Source: Lysobacteraceae bacterium (GTDB taxonomy: Bacteria; Pseudomonadota; Gammaproteobacteria; Xanthomonadales; Xanthomonadaceae). Taken from it: a DNA stretch of 41,859 nucleotides. This document shows positions 1 to 7,211 of the stretch, in pieces. A program made the position numbers and the translations under genes. The notes below the pieces were generated by a model that made no database searches, was not told the origin of the DNA, and saw nothing but the letters and a program-made list of their open reading frames with translations. The stretch lies in contig JANINR010000054.1 in the NCBI GenBank assembly GCA_024508915.1, positions 1-41,859 of the forward strand, written 5' to 3'. Position 1 is the stretch's first letter. Each line of letters begins with the position of its first letter.

Positions 1-399
1 GCCGGCCAGGCCGGCAGCGCCGGCAGCGCCGGCGGCGCGCAGGGCATCCGCGTCGGCGAACCCGCTCCGGGCGATCCGCGCGGCCCGCACCAGCCGGCGC
101 CCGGCACCGGATGGCACGCGTTCGGCAACGAGCCGTTCTGGAGCGTGCAGGCGCGCGGCGGCACGCTGGTGTTCACGACCCCTGACGACCAGAAGGGGGT
201 GACGCTGCTCGGCCGGCGCGTGCCGTCGCTGGTCGGCACCGTGATCCTCGGCAGCGGGCCGAAGGGCGAGTTCCACTTCGGCGTGACGCCGGGCGACTGC
301 AGCGACGGCATGTCGGACCGCACGCACGCCTTCAACTCGACCTTCATCTATGGCGGGACGACGTACAAGGGCTGTGCCGATCCCGTCGACGCGCGCTGA
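1..399 (+). CDS. COG3650-like protein, 5' truncated
   Basis: The reading frame is open from base 1 and the true start lies outside the window, so only the last 132 residues are visible. A Gly/Ala/Ser-rich stretch (about residues 1-14) and a Pro/Gly linker lead into a compact domain with GNEPFWSV, then CSDGMSDR and a closing GC near the C terminus. The GxEPFW and CSDGMSDR motifs are what I associate with the COG3650 family, often fused to META/HslJ-like domains in envelope proteins; this is recognition from memory. The two cysteines, about 30 residues apart, could form a disulfide, which would fit a periplasmic location. The last base of the stop codon is the first base of the next gene's start, so the two are probably co-transcribed. 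Function is unknown. Confidence 0.6.
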   Translation, partial: AGQAGSAGSAGGAQGIRVGEPAPGDPRGPHQPAPGTGWHAFGNEPFWSVQARGGTLVFTTPDDQKGVTLLGRRVPSLVGTVILGSGPKGEFHFGVTPGDCSDGMSDRTHAFNSTFIYGGTTYKGCADPVDAR

Positions 400-629
400 T
401 GCTGGACCTGCTGCAATGGCCCGCGATGGTCGTGACGCTGGTCGCCGCGTGGCTCGTGGCCTCGCGCCGGAAGGGCCGGCGCGAAGCCGGCTTCTGGTGT
501 TTCATCGCGAGCAACCTGCTGTGGATCGCGTGGGGCTGGCATGACCACGCCTGGGCCCTGATCGGCCTGCAGGTCGGGTTGTTCGTCCTCAACCTGCGCG
601 GCGCGCGCAACAACGACACGCCAGGTTAG
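399..629 (+). CDS. Small membrane protein, 76 aa
   Basis: A 76-residue protein starting at an ATG that overlaps the upstream stop by one base (TGATG). It has two or three hydrophobic stretches: about residues 8-20, a Trp-rich stretch around 32-45 and one near 50-65, with a basic KGRR loop between the first two. It looks like a small inner-membrane protein. I do not recognise a family; a short relative of the PQ-loop or nicotinamide-riboside transporter type is possible but unproven. Its TAG stop overlaps the TAA stop of the convergent lpxH by two bases, so the two genes share their ends with no room for a separate terminator. Confidence 0.6.
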   Translation: MLDLLQWPAMVVTLVAAWLVASRRKGRREAGFWCFIASNLLWIAWGWHDHAWALIGLQVGLFVLNLRGARNNDTPG

Positions 630-1360
630 AGCGCGCCGGCCTGAAGTGCGGCGAGCTCGAAGCGGTCGCGGTCGGCGCGCAGCACGGAGCCCTGCTCGTA
701 CCAGTCGCCGAGCACGATACGCGTGCCGCCGCGCTCCTCGTGCACCTTCGGCCGATGGGTGTGGCCGTGGATGATGCGATCGAGGCCGTAGCGCGCGAAC
801 GTGTCGTCGACCGTCGCCGGCGTCGCATCGGTGATCGCGTCCATCGCGCCCTGCGCCTGCAGGCCCGACTGGTGCGCCCGGCTCGCGGCGCGCGCCTGCT
901 GCGCGAAAGCCAGTCGCGCGGCCAGCGGCTGCGCCAGGAACTGCGCCTGCCAGCGCGGATCGCGCGTCTGCGCGCGGAACGCCTGGTAGGCCGTGTCGTC
1001 GGTGCACAGCAGGTCGCCGTGCATCAGCAGCACCGGTTTCCCGTACAACGGCACCACCGCGGGGTCGGGCAGGATCTCCATGCCCGCGCGGCGCGCGTAT
1101 TCGTCGCCGAGCAGGAAATCGCGGTTGCCGCGGAGGAAGCGCACCGGCACGCCGGCATCGCGCAGCCCGCGCAACTTCCCCGCCACGAAGGCGCCGGTGT
1201 CCGACGGGTCGTCGTCGCCGACCCAGGCTTCGAACAGGTCGCCGAGGATGTACAGCGCATCCGCGCCGCGGGCCTCCTCGTCCACGAAGCGCCCGAAGAG
1301 CTCGGTGATCGCCGGGCGTTCGGGGTCCAGGTGCAGGTCGGAAACGAACAGCGTGGCCAT
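626..1360 (-). CDS. lpxH: UDP-2,3-diacylglucosamine diphosphatase
   Basis: LpxH hydrolyses UDP-2,3-diacylglucosamine to lipid X and UMP, the fourth step of lipid A synthesis, at the cytoplasmic face of the inner membrane. The 244-residue protein has the whole calcineurin-like metallophosphoesterase series: SDLHLD near the N terminus, [21 protein letters not shown] and HGHTHRP, which provide the two-metal site. The length is normal for LpxH. The ATG at 1360 gives the expected start [11 protein letters not shown]; the long open frame upstream runs antisense into gltX and is a GC artefact. A -10-like TACAAT ends 6 nt before this ATG, suggesting a leaderless mRNA. It is divergent from gltX and convergent with the small membrane gene. 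Confidence 0.96.
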   Translation of the reverse strand: MATLFVSDLHLDPERPAITELFGRFVDEEARGADALYILGDLFEAWVGDDDPSDTGAFVAGKLRGLRDAGVPVRFLRGNRDFLLGDEYARRAGMEILPDPAVVPLYGKPVLLMHGDLLCTDDTAYQAFRAQTRDPRWQAQFLAQPLAARLAFAQQARAASRAHQSGLQAQGAMDAITDATPATVDDTFARYGLDRIIHGHTHRPKVHEERGGTRIVLGDWYEQGSVLRADRDRFELAALQAGAL

Positions 1361-1366
1361 GGCGCC

Positions 1367-1372
1367 ATTGTA
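1367..1372 (-). promoter_or_regulatory. -10 box of lpxH
   Basis: On the minus strand the sequence reads TACAAT, five of six bases of the sigma-70 consensus, and is followed by exactly 6 nt before the lpxH ATG. Transcription would start at or next to the A of the ATG, giving a leaderless mRNA. It overlaps the expected -35 region of the divergent gltX promoter. No clear -35 is visible. Confidence 0.5.
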
Positions 1373-1387
1373 TCGGGGCGGGTCGGG

Positions 1388-1393
1388 TAAAAT
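1388..1393 (+). promoter_or_regulatory. -10 box of gltX
   Basis: TAAAAT, five of six consensus bases, lies 6 nt before the gltX ATG, the same geometry as the facing lpxH promoter. This implies a leaderless gltX transcript. The lpxH -35 region falls on this box, so the two promoters probably cannot be occupied together. Confidence 0.5.
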
Positions 1394-1399
1394 TGCCGG

Positions 1400-2818
1400 A
1401 TGCCACAGACCTCGCCCTGCCGCACCCGATTCGCCCCCAGCCCGACCGGCTACCTGCACATCGGCGGCGCGCGCACCGCGCTGTACTGCTGGCTCGAAGC
1501 CCGGCGCCGCGGTGGGCAGTTCATCCTGCGCATCGAGGACACCGACCGCGAGCGCAGCACCCAGGCCGCGATCGACGCGATCCTGGACGCCATGGACTGG
1601 CTCGGCCTCGACTACGACGAAGGCCCGGTCTACCAGACGCACCGGCTCGACCGCTACAAGGCGGTCGCCGAGCAGTTGGTCGCCTCCGGCCACGCGTACT
1701 ACGCGTACGAGACCAAGGCGGAGCTCGAGGCCATGCGCGAACAGGCGATGGCCGCGAACGAGAAACCGCGCTACAACGGCGCGTATCGCGACGCGGACGC
1801 CGGCTTCCGCGACGACCCCAACCGCGTGATCCGCTTCCGCAACCCGCTGGACGGCACGGTCGCCTGGGACGACAAGGTCAAGGGCCGCATCGAGATCGCC
1901 AACGGCGAGCTCGACGACCTGGTGATCTTCCGCTCCGACGGGTACGCGACCTACAACTTCGCCGTCGTCGTCGACGACATCGACATGCGCATCACCGACG
2001 TGGTCCGCGGCGACGACCACGTCAACAACACCCCGCGGCAGATCAACATCTACAAGGCGCTCGGCGCGGAAGTGCCCGCGTTCGCGCACCTGCCGATGAT
2101 CCTCGACGAGCACGGCGCCAAGCTCAGCAAGCGCACCGGCGCGGCCGACGTGATGCAGTACCGCGATGCGGGCTACCTGCCGCACGCGCTGCTCAACTAC
2201 CTGGTGCGGCTCGGCTGGTCGCACGGCGACCAGGAGATCTTCACGCTCGCCGAGATGCAGGCGCTGTTCGACCTCAAGGACGTGAACGCGAAGGCGTCGC
2301 GCCTGGATCCCGCGAAGCTCGGCTGGCTGAACCAGCAGTACCTGAAGTCCGACGCGCCGGAAGACGTCGCGAAGCACCTCGAATGGCACCTGCGCGCGGC
2401 CGGCTACGACCTGTCGAAGGGACCGTCGCCCGCGGACCTGGTGGTCGCGCTGCGCGAGCGCGCGCAGACGCTCAAGGAACTGGCGGAGAAGTCGGCGGTG
2501 TGGTTCCAGCCGCTCACGGAGTACGACGACGCGGCAGTCGCGAAGCACCTCAAGCCGGAAGCGCGTGCGCCGCTCGCCGACGCGCGCGCGCGGTTGGCGG
2601 CGCTGGCGGCGTGGACGCCGGAGGCGATCGGAGAGGCGCTGAAGGCCGCGGCGGACGCCGCGGGCCTGGGCATGGGCAAGATCGCGCAACCGATGCGGGT
2701 CGCGATCACCGGCACCCAGGTCAGCCCGGACATCGGCCAGACCGTGTACCTGTGCGGGCGCGACGAGGCGCTGGCCCGCATCGACGCCGCGCTGGCGCGC
2801 ATCCCCGAAGCGGTCTGA
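1400..2818 (+). CDS. gltX: Glutamate--tRNA ligase
   Basis: GltX charges tRNA-Glu with glutamate in the cytoplasm. The 472-residue protein has the class I aminoacyl-tRNA synthetase signatures: [14 protein letters not shown] (HIGH-type motif at about residues 20-23), [10 protein letters not shown] for ATP and glutamate binding, and KLSKR at about residues 241-245. The C-terminal half is the helical anticodon-binding domain and ends with the usual [10 protein letters not shown] segment. Length is typical. The ATG at 1400 is supported by homology, since the conserved domain begins within nine residues, and by a -10 box 6 nt upstream; there is no Shine-Dalgarno. The zur gene follows 56 bp downstream. 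Confidence 0.97.
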   Translation: MPQTSPCRTRFAPSPTGYLHIGGARTALYCWLEARRRGGQFILRIEDTDRERSTQAAIDAILDAMDWLGLDYDEGPVYQTHRLDRYKAVAEQLVASGHAYYAYETKAELEAMREQAMAANEKPRYNGAYRDADAGFRDDPNRVIRFRNPLDGTVAWDDKVKGRIEIANGELDDLVIFRSDGYATYNFAVVVDDIDMRITDVVRGDDHVNNTPRQINIYKALGAEVPAFAHLPMILDEHGAKLSKRTGAADVMQYRDAGYLPHALLNYLVRLGWSHGDQEIFTLAEMQALFDLKDVNAKASRLDPAKLGWLNQQYLKSDAPEDVAKHLEWHLRAAGYDLSKGPSPADLVVALRERAQTLKELAEKSAVWFQPLTEYDDAAVAKHLKPEARAPLADARARLAALAAWTPEAIGEALKAAADAAGLGMGKIAQPMRVAITGTQVSPDIGQTVYLCGRDEALARIDAALARIPEAV

Positions 2819-2862
2819 ACGGGCGGCGGGGACGCCGGCTTGAGCCCGGCGCCTTCCGCCAC

Positions 2863-2868
2863 CATCAT
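2863..2868 (+). promoter_or_regulatory. Putative -10 box of zur
   Basis: CATCAT (four of six consensus bases) sits 6 nt before the zur ATG, the same spacing as in gltX and lpxH. The match is weak alone; the repeated spacing is the main support. zur could also be read through from gltX. Confidence 0.3.
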
Positions 2869-2874
2869 CGGCAC

Positions 2875-3369
2875 ATGTCCCGGCACGCCTGCACCGATCC
2901 GAAGCACCACGTCCACGGCGCCGCCGATTTCGTCGCTGCGGTCGAGGCCGCCTGCCATGCGCGCGGGCTGCGCCTGACGCCCGTGCGCGCGCGCGTGCTC
3001 GGCCTGGTCGCCGACGCCGGCCGCCCGGTCAAGGCCTACGACCTGCTCGAGATGCTCAAGCCCACGGCGGCGGACGAAGAGGGCGTCGGCGCCGCCGCGC
3101 CGCCCACCGTGTATCGCGCGCTCGATTTCCTGCTCGCCAACGGCTTCATCCACAAGCTCGAGTCGGTCAACGCCTTCGTGGCCTGCCACCACCCGAGCAC
3201 CGCGCAGCACTCGGTGCCGTTCCTGATCTGCGACCGCTGCCACTCCGCGGTCGAGCTGGAGGACCGGGCCGTGGTCGCGGCGCTGGACGAGCGCGCCCGC
3301 GCGCTCGGCTTCGTGCCGCAGGCGCAGACGCTGGAAGTGCACGGGCTCTGCGCCCGCTGCAGCGGCTGA
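2875..3369 (+). CDS. zur: Zinc uptake regulator Zur (Fur family)
   Basis: A 164-residue Fur-family repressor, expected to bind DNA when loaded with Zn and to switch off zinc import. An N-terminal winged helix (about residues 25-95) contains LTPVRARVL and [20 protein letters not shown]. The C-terminal dimerisation and metal domain contains [16 protein letters not shown] and a final LCARC, giving the paired CxxC structural zinc site. An extra loop [10 protein letters not shown] lies before the recognition helix, as is common in Zur. Assignment to Zur rather than Fur, Mur or PerR rests on this pattern and on the downstream zinc genes, two of which carry Zur-box palindromes. The first residues ([12 protein letters not shown]) are His/Cys-rich. 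The stop codon is the loop of a terminator hairpin. Confidence 0.88.
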   Translation: MSRHACTDPKHHVHGAADFVAAVEAACHARGLRLTPVRARVLGLVADAGRPVKAYDLLEMLKPTAADEEGVGAAAPPTVYRALDFLLANGFIHKLESVNAFVACHHPSTAQHSVPFLICDRCHSAVELEDRAVVAALDERARALGFVPQAQTLEVHGLCARCSG

Positions 3370-3385
3370 GCCGCAACTCTTTTTT
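3362..3385 (+). terminator. Rho-independent terminator after zur
   Basis: Arms GCGGC (3362-3366) and GCCGC (3370-3374) pair around a TGA loop that is the zur stop codon, followed after a few bases by TCTTTTTT. The stem is only 5 bp but all G-C, and the T run stands out in this GC-rich sequence. It separates zur from the zinc-transport operon. Confidence 0.55.
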
Positions 3386-3444
3386 CGCCCCCCCTCTCCG
3401 CAAGCCGGGCCCCACGACGGCGGGGCGCCGTGCCATCGGTCATG

Positions 3445-3472
3445 TTGACGGGTCGCCCGGGATTGTTATGTT
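3445..3472 (+). promoter_or_regulatory. Promoter of the zinc operon
   Basis: TTGACG (3445-3450) and TATGTT (3467-3472) are separated by 16 bp; TATAAC at 3472-3477 is an alternative -10. Either -10 lies inside the Zur box, so Zur binding would block RNA polymerase. A start near 3479-3484 leaves a leader of about 20-25 nt before the ATG at 3504. Confidence 0.5.
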
Positions 3473-3478
3473 ATAACT
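3464..3478 (+). promoter_or_regulatory. Zur box upstream of the barrel protein-znuA-znuB operon
   Basis: The sequence TGTTATGTTATAACT matches the enterobacterial Zur core TGTTATANTATAACA at all defined positions but two. It contains the inverted repeat GTTAT/ATAAC. It stands out as the only A/T-rich stretch in this region and overlaps the predicted -10 box. The zur gene immediately upstream makes Zur the natural ligand. Confidence 0.75.
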
Positions 3479-3503
3479 TTCCCGAACGACCCACCTCCAT
3501 CCG

Positions 3504-4979
3504 ATGAAGCGATCCGCGCCCGGTCTCGCCCTCGTGGCAGCCCTGTCATCCCTTCCGGCGCTGGCGCAGGCCGCGCCGCAATCATCGCCCGCCGCGGTCC
3601 CGGCCCCGCCATCGGCGTCCGAGGCGCAACGGATCGCGGCGCTCGAGGCGCGGATCACCGCGCTCGAGGCGGAACTCCGTTCGCTGAAGGGCCTGCCGCC
3701 GCGCACCCCCGCCGGCACGGTCATCGGCTCGACGCCGACCGTGACGCTGGCCGCGGGCGCTGACGATGCAGGCGACGATGACCTGGAAGCACTCGCCGCG
3801 GACCCGGGCGACACGGCGAATGCGCAGGCGCCCGGCGCGACCGCCGCCGCCATCGACACCGTCGCGATCGCCGCACCCGCGGGCGCGTCCGGCGACGCCA
3901 GCGGCGGCGGCGCGAACGCCTTCAATCCCGCGATCAGCCTGCTGCTCAACGGCAGCCTCGCCCGCCACTCGCTGGATCCCGACGCCTTCGCGCGCAGCGG
4001 CTTCCCGCTCGCGGGCGAGGCCGGCCCCGGCGCGCGCGGCTTCTCGCTCGGCGAAAGCGAGCTCTCGCTCGCCGCCAACATCGACGACAAGTTCTACGGC
4101 CAGCTGACGCTCGCGATCGAAAGCGAGGACGGCGAGGACCACCTCGGCGTCGAAGAGGCCTACATCGACACCACCGCGCTGCCGAACGGGCTGGCGGTGC
4201 GCGCGGGCCGCTTCTTCTCGAACATCGGCTACCTCAACAGCCACCACGCGCATACCGACAGCTTCTTCGGCCGGCCGCTCGCGTACCAGGCCTTCCTCGG
4301 CGGCCAGTACGGCGACGACGGCGTGCAGCTGCGCTGGGTGGCGCCGACGTCGACCTTCCTCGAGCTTGGCGGCGAGGTCTTCCGCGGCCAGGCCTTCCCC
4401 TCCGACGGTGCGCAGCGCGGCGGTCTGGGCACCCGGACGATGTTCGCGCACGCGGGCGGCGATGCCGGCGCGGAGAACGAATGGCTCGCCGGCGTGTCGG
4501 TGCTGAAGACGCGGACCGCCGGCGGGGAAGACGGCTTCGACGGCGACGCCACGGTCTATGTCGCCGACGCGACCTGGAAGTGGGCGCCGCAAGGCAACTT
4601 CAAGGACGGCGGCATCACCCTGCGCAGCGAATACCTCGTCGACGACCGCGACGGCATCGTCGTGGATCCGGACGATCCGGGCATCGCGACCCCCTGGTCC
4701 GGCAAGCGCCGCGGTGCCTACGTCGAAGGCGTGTATCGCCTCAACCGCACCTGGGACATCGGCTACCGCTACGACAAGCTGTGGGCGGCCGGCGACGGCC
4801 CGTTCGCGAGCGCCTTCGATCCCGACCGCCACACGCTCGAAGCCACCTGGCGCAACAGCGAGTTCAGCCTCGTGCGCCTGCAGCTGAGCCGCGAACGACC
4901 CAACCCCTTCGCCGCCGACAACGCCATCGTCCTGCAGTACCAGGCCAGCCTCGGCGCGCACGGCGCCCACAAGTTCTGA
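3504..4979 (+). CDS. Zur-controlled outer-membrane beta-barrel protein
   Basis: A 491-residue exported protein, first gene of the zinc operon. A Sec signal peptide (about residues 1-23, ending LALAQA-like) is followed by a short coiled coil, IAALEARITALEAELRSLKG (about 43-62), as in trimeric porins. After an Ala/Asp-rich low-complexity linker (about 80-140), the rest alternates polar and hydrophobic residues in beta-barrel fashion and ends in Phe, the usual outer-membrane terminal signal. Conserved-looking pieces include RAGRFFSNIGYLNSHHAHT, and His/Asp residues are frequent there. Its place behind a Zur box and 11 bp before znuA suggests it passes zinc or a zinc chelate across the outer membrane; this is inference. 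No TonB box or plug domain is visible, so it is not an obvious TonB-dependent receptor. Confidence 0.75.
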   Translation: MKRSAPGLALVAALSSLPALAQAAPQSSPAAVPAPPSASEAQRIAALEARITALEAELRSLKGLPPRTPAGTVIGSTPTVTLAAGADDAGDDDLEALAADPGDTANAQAPGATAAAIDTVAIAAPAGASGDASGGGANAFNPAISLLLNGSLARHSLDPDAFARSGFPLAGEAGPGARGFSLGESELSLAANIDDKFYGQLTLAIESEDGEDHLGVEEAYIDTTALPNGLAVRAGRFFSNIGYLNSHHAHTDSFFGRPLAYQAFLGGQYGDDGVQLRWVAPTSTFLELGGEVFRGQAFPSDGAQRGGLGTRTMFAHAGGDAGAENEWLAGVSVLKTRTAGGEDGFDGDATVYVADATWKWAPQGNFKDGGITLRSEYLVDDRDGIVVDPDDPGIATPWSGKRRGAYVEGVYRLNRTWDIGYRYDKLWAAGDGPFASAFDPDRHTLEATWRNSEFSLVRLQLSRERPNPFAADNAIVLQYQASLGAHGAHKF

Positions 4980-4990
4980 GGATCCGACGC

Positions 4991-5899
4991 ATGAAGCCGA
5001 ACATCGCCTCCGCCCTCCTGCTCGCCGTCGCATTCGCCGCCGCCTCCGCGCCCGCGCACGCGAAGCTGAAGGTCTTCGCCTGCGAGCCCGAGTGGGGTTC
5101 GCTCGTCGCCGAGCTCGCCGGCGACAAGGTCGACCTGGACGTGGCCACCACCGCGTTGCAGGACGTGCACGTCATCGAGGCCAAGCCGAGCCTGATCGCG
5201 AAGGTGCGCAGCGCCGATCTCGCGGTGTGCACCGGGGCAGGACTCGAAGTGGGCTGGTTGCCGCAGCTGGTGCGCCAGTCCGGCAACACCAGGATCGCCT
5301 CGGGCCCGGGATCGTTCATGGCCGCGGCGCAGGTGAAGACGCTGGAGAAGCCGACCGCGCTCGACCGCGCCAACGGCGACGTGCATCCGGACGGCAATCC
5401 GCACGTGCAGATGGATCCGCGCCGCGTGCTGATCGTCGCGCGCCGCCTCGGCGAACGCCTCGCCGAGCTCGACCCCGCGAACGCGGCCACGTACAAGGCG
5501 CGCGGCGCCGACTTCGAGCAGCGCTGGCTGGCCGCGATGGCGAAGTGGAAGAACGAAGCCGCGCCGCTGCGCGGCCGCAACGTCGTCGTGCACCACATCA
5601 GCTGGGTGTACCTGCTGGACTGGCTCGGCATGAAGCAGATCGGCGCGCTCGAGCCCAAGCCCGGGGTGCCGCCGACGGCCGCGCACATGTCGCAGCTGGT
5701 GGCGACGACGAAGTCCTCGGACACGCTCGCGATCATCCGCGCCGCCTACCAGGATCCGAAGCCCGCCGACTGGCTCAGCCAGCGCACCGGCGTGCCGGCG
5801 GTGACGCTGCCGTTCTCGGTCGGCGGCGATGCGCAGTCGAAGGACCTGTTCGGCCTGTTCGACTCCACGCTCGCGAAGCTGCTGGCGGTCGCCAAGTGA
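4991..5899 (+). CDS. znuA: Zinc ABC transporter substrate-binding protein, ZnuA type
   Basis: A 302-residue periplasmic metal-binding protein of the cluster A-I (TroA/ZnuA) family. The signal peptide is residues 1-24 (cut after AHA). Likely metal ligands are His60 (QDVH), His138 (GNPH) and His201/202 (VVHHISW), with an Asp near 280 (GGDAQS) as a possible fourth. The His/Asp-rich loop typical of many ZnuA proteins between the first two ligands is absent; only DVHPDGNPH is there. The ATG follows the upstream stop by 11 bp, and the TGA stop overlaps the permease GTG, so all three zinc genes form one Zur-controlled operon. The manganese-specific relatives are an alternative, but the Zur context argues for zinc. 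Confidence 0.88.
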   Translation: MKPNIASALLLAVAFAAASAPAHAKLKVFACEPEWGSLVAELAGDKVDLDVATTALQDVHVIEAKPSLIAKVRSADLAVCTGAGLEVGWLPQLVRQSGNTRIASGPGSFMAAAQVKTLEKPTALDRANGDVHPDGNPHVQMDPRRVLIVARRLGERLAELDPANAATYKARGADFEQRWLAAMAKWKNEAAPLRGRNVVVHHISWVYLLDWLGMKQIGALEPKPGVPPTAAHMSQLVATTKSSDTLAIIRAAYQDPKPADWLSQRTGVPAVTLPFSVGGDAQSKDLFGLFDSTLAKLLAVAK

Positions 5900-6675
5900 C
5901 GCTCAACTGGGAAGGCCTCGACCTCGCGATCCTCGGCCCGGCCTGCGTGGCGGGCCTGATCGTACTGTCCACGCACGTGCCGCTCGGCCGGCAGGTGCTG
6001 TCGCGCGGGATCATCTTCATCGACCTGGCGATCGCGCAGATCGCGGGGCTCGGCGTGATCCTGGCGCAGTTCCTCGGCATCGACGCGCACGGCGACCACG
6101 GCGGCGCCTACGGCACGCAGATCGCTGCCGCCGTCGCCGCGCTCGCGGGCGCGGGGCTGCTGGCGTGGACCGACCGGCGCTGGCCCGAACGGCAGGAGCC
6201 GCTGATCGGCACGCTGTTCGTGCTCGCCGCCACCGGCGGCCTGCTGCTGCTCGCGAACAATCCGCAGGGCGGCGAGCACCTGAAGGACCTGCTGGTCGGG
6301 CAGATCCTCTGGGTCAGCTACCCGCAGCTCGTGTTCCCGGCGCTGCTGTCGGCGGCGCTCCTGGGCGTGATGGCCTGGCGTCGCGGCCAGCTGTCGGGCG
6401 TGTGGTTCTACGGGCTGTTCGCGCTGGCGATCACGGTGTCGGTGCAGCTGGTGGGCGTGTACCTCGTTTTCGCCAGCCTGATCGTGCCGGCGCTCGCGAC
6501 CGCGGCGATGAAGGGGCGGGGGCGGCTCGGCCTGGCCTACGGCATCGGTGTCGCCGGCTACGTGCTCGGCCTGGTGTTGTCGGCGGTGCTCGACCTGCCG
6601 AGCGGCGCGATGATCGTCTGGACCCTCGCGGCGGTTGCCCTGGCGGCGCAGGCGCTGCCCGCGACCCGGCGATGA
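5896..6675 (+). CDS. znuB: Metal ABC transporter permease, ZnuB type
   Basis: A 259-residue ABC-3 family permease with about seven or eight membrane helices, expected to carry zinc delivered by ZnuA into the cytoplasm. It contains the family-typical FIDLAIAQIAGLGVI segment early and YLVFASLIVPALA near the end, the latter close to the usual coupling helix. The start is a GTG overlapping the znuA stop in the form GTGA, implying translational coupling; no ATG fits without removing the first helix. A central His/Asp/Gly loop (IDAHGDHGG) could bind metal. The cognate ATPase ZnuC is not encoded beside it, which is unusual for this family. A hairpin follows the stop codon. Confidence 0.88.
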   Translation: MTLNWEGLDLAILGPACVAGLIVLSTHVPLGRQVLSRGIIFIDLAIAQIAGLGVILAQFLGIDAHGDHGGAYGTQIAAAVAALAGAGLLAWTDRRWPERQEPLIGTLFVLAATGGLLLLANNPQGGEHLKDLLVGQILWVSYPQLVFPALLSAALLGVMAWRRGQLSGVWFYGLFALAITVSVQLVGVYLVFASLIVPALATAAMKGRGRLGLAYGIGVAGYVLGLVLSAVLDLPSGAMIVWTLAAVALAAQALPATRR

Positions 6676-6678
6676 ACG

Positions 6679-6701
6679 GGCCCCGGCCCCGCGGCCGGGC
6701 C
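6679..6701 (+). terminator. Hairpin after znuB
   Basis: GGCCCCGGCC (6679-6688) pairs with GGCCGGGCC (6693-6701) with one bulged C and a CCGC loop. There is no T run, only TTC, so it is either a weak terminator or an mRNA 3'-end stabiliser. Confidence 0.35.
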
Positions 6702-6724
6702 TTCATCCGGGCGCCACGGGCGCC

Positions 6725-6739
6725 TGTTACAATATAACG
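6725..6739 (+). promoter_or_regulatory. Zur box and -10 region of the MerC gene
   Basis: TGTTACAATATAACG matches the Zur core TGTTATANTATAACA at all but two defined positions and lies immediately before the MerC-family start codon. It contains TACAAT (6728-6733), a good -10 box 8 nt before the ATG, so bound Zur would cover the promoter and the mRNA would be nearly leaderless. Confidence 0.7.
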
Positions 6740-6741
6740 AC

Positions 6742-7158
6742 ATGAACGTCCGCCAGTCCTCGCTGCTCGACCGCCTCGGCGCCACCGGCTCGCTGCTGTG
6801 CGCGATCCATTGCGCGCTGCTGCCGGCGGTGATCGCGCTGCTGCCGTCGCTGGGCATCGCGGCGTGGCTCGGCGACGGGTTCGAGCGCGGCTTCGTGGCC
6901 TTCGCCACGTTCCTCGGCTTGTTCACCATCGTCTGGGGGTATCGCCGCCACCGCGCGGTCCGCGCGCTCTGGCTGCTGCTGCCGGGCCTGGCGGCGCTCT
7001 GTTTCGCCACCGGGTACGCCCCGCTGCACCACGCCGTGGTGCCGCATGCCATCGTCATGACCTTCGGCGGCACCCTGGTCGGGCTGGCCCATCTGGCGAA
7101 CCTGCGGCTCAACCACGGCCACGTCCACGACGCGCATTGCGCGCACCAGCCGGGTTAA
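6742..7158 (+). CDS. MerC-domain membrane protein under Zur control
   Basis: A 138-residue inner-membrane protein with about four helices and the MerC-type motif CAIHC (Cys20, Cys24) in the first helix. MerC proteins carry mercuric ions through the membrane, but many chromosomal members have no mercury genes nearby, as here. The C-terminal tail is rich in metal-binding residues: HGHVHDAHCAH holds five His and a Cys. A Zur box overlaps its promoter, so expression should rise in zinc starvation; I infer a part in zinc uptake or allocation. The ATG at 6742 is the only sensible start. It is not in the znuAB operon, which ends 66 bp upstream, but is probably a separate Zur target. Confidence 0.8.
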   Translation: MNVRQSSLLDRLGATGSLLCAIHCALLPAVIALLPSLGIAAWLGDGFERGFVAFATFLGLFTIVWGYRRHRAVRALWLLLPGLAALCFATGYAPLHHAVVPHAIVMTFGGTLVGLAHLANLRLNHGHVHDAHCAHQPG

Positions 7159-7161
7159 AAT
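7156..7161 (+). promoter_or_regulatory. -10 box of the THX gene
   Basis: TAAAAT overlaps the stop codon of the MerC gene. Transcription from it would begin near 7168 and give a leader of about 44 nt that carries the AGGAGC ribosome-binding site before the ATG at 7212. Confidence 0.45.
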
Positions 7162-7211
7162 CGCGCCTTCGGCCCGTTCCGTGGCCGCACGACACCGAAC
7201 AGGAGCACGAG

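Noticed and set aside
1361-2689. Extension of the lpxH frame to 687 codons
   Set aside because: The added part is antisense to gltX. LpxH has a normal length and N terminus from the ATG at 1360, and a -10 box sits just before it.
5092-5895. Long N-terminal extension of the znuB frame
   Set aside because: It runs through znuA in another frame. The GTG at 5896 gives the usual permease length and overlaps the znuA stop.
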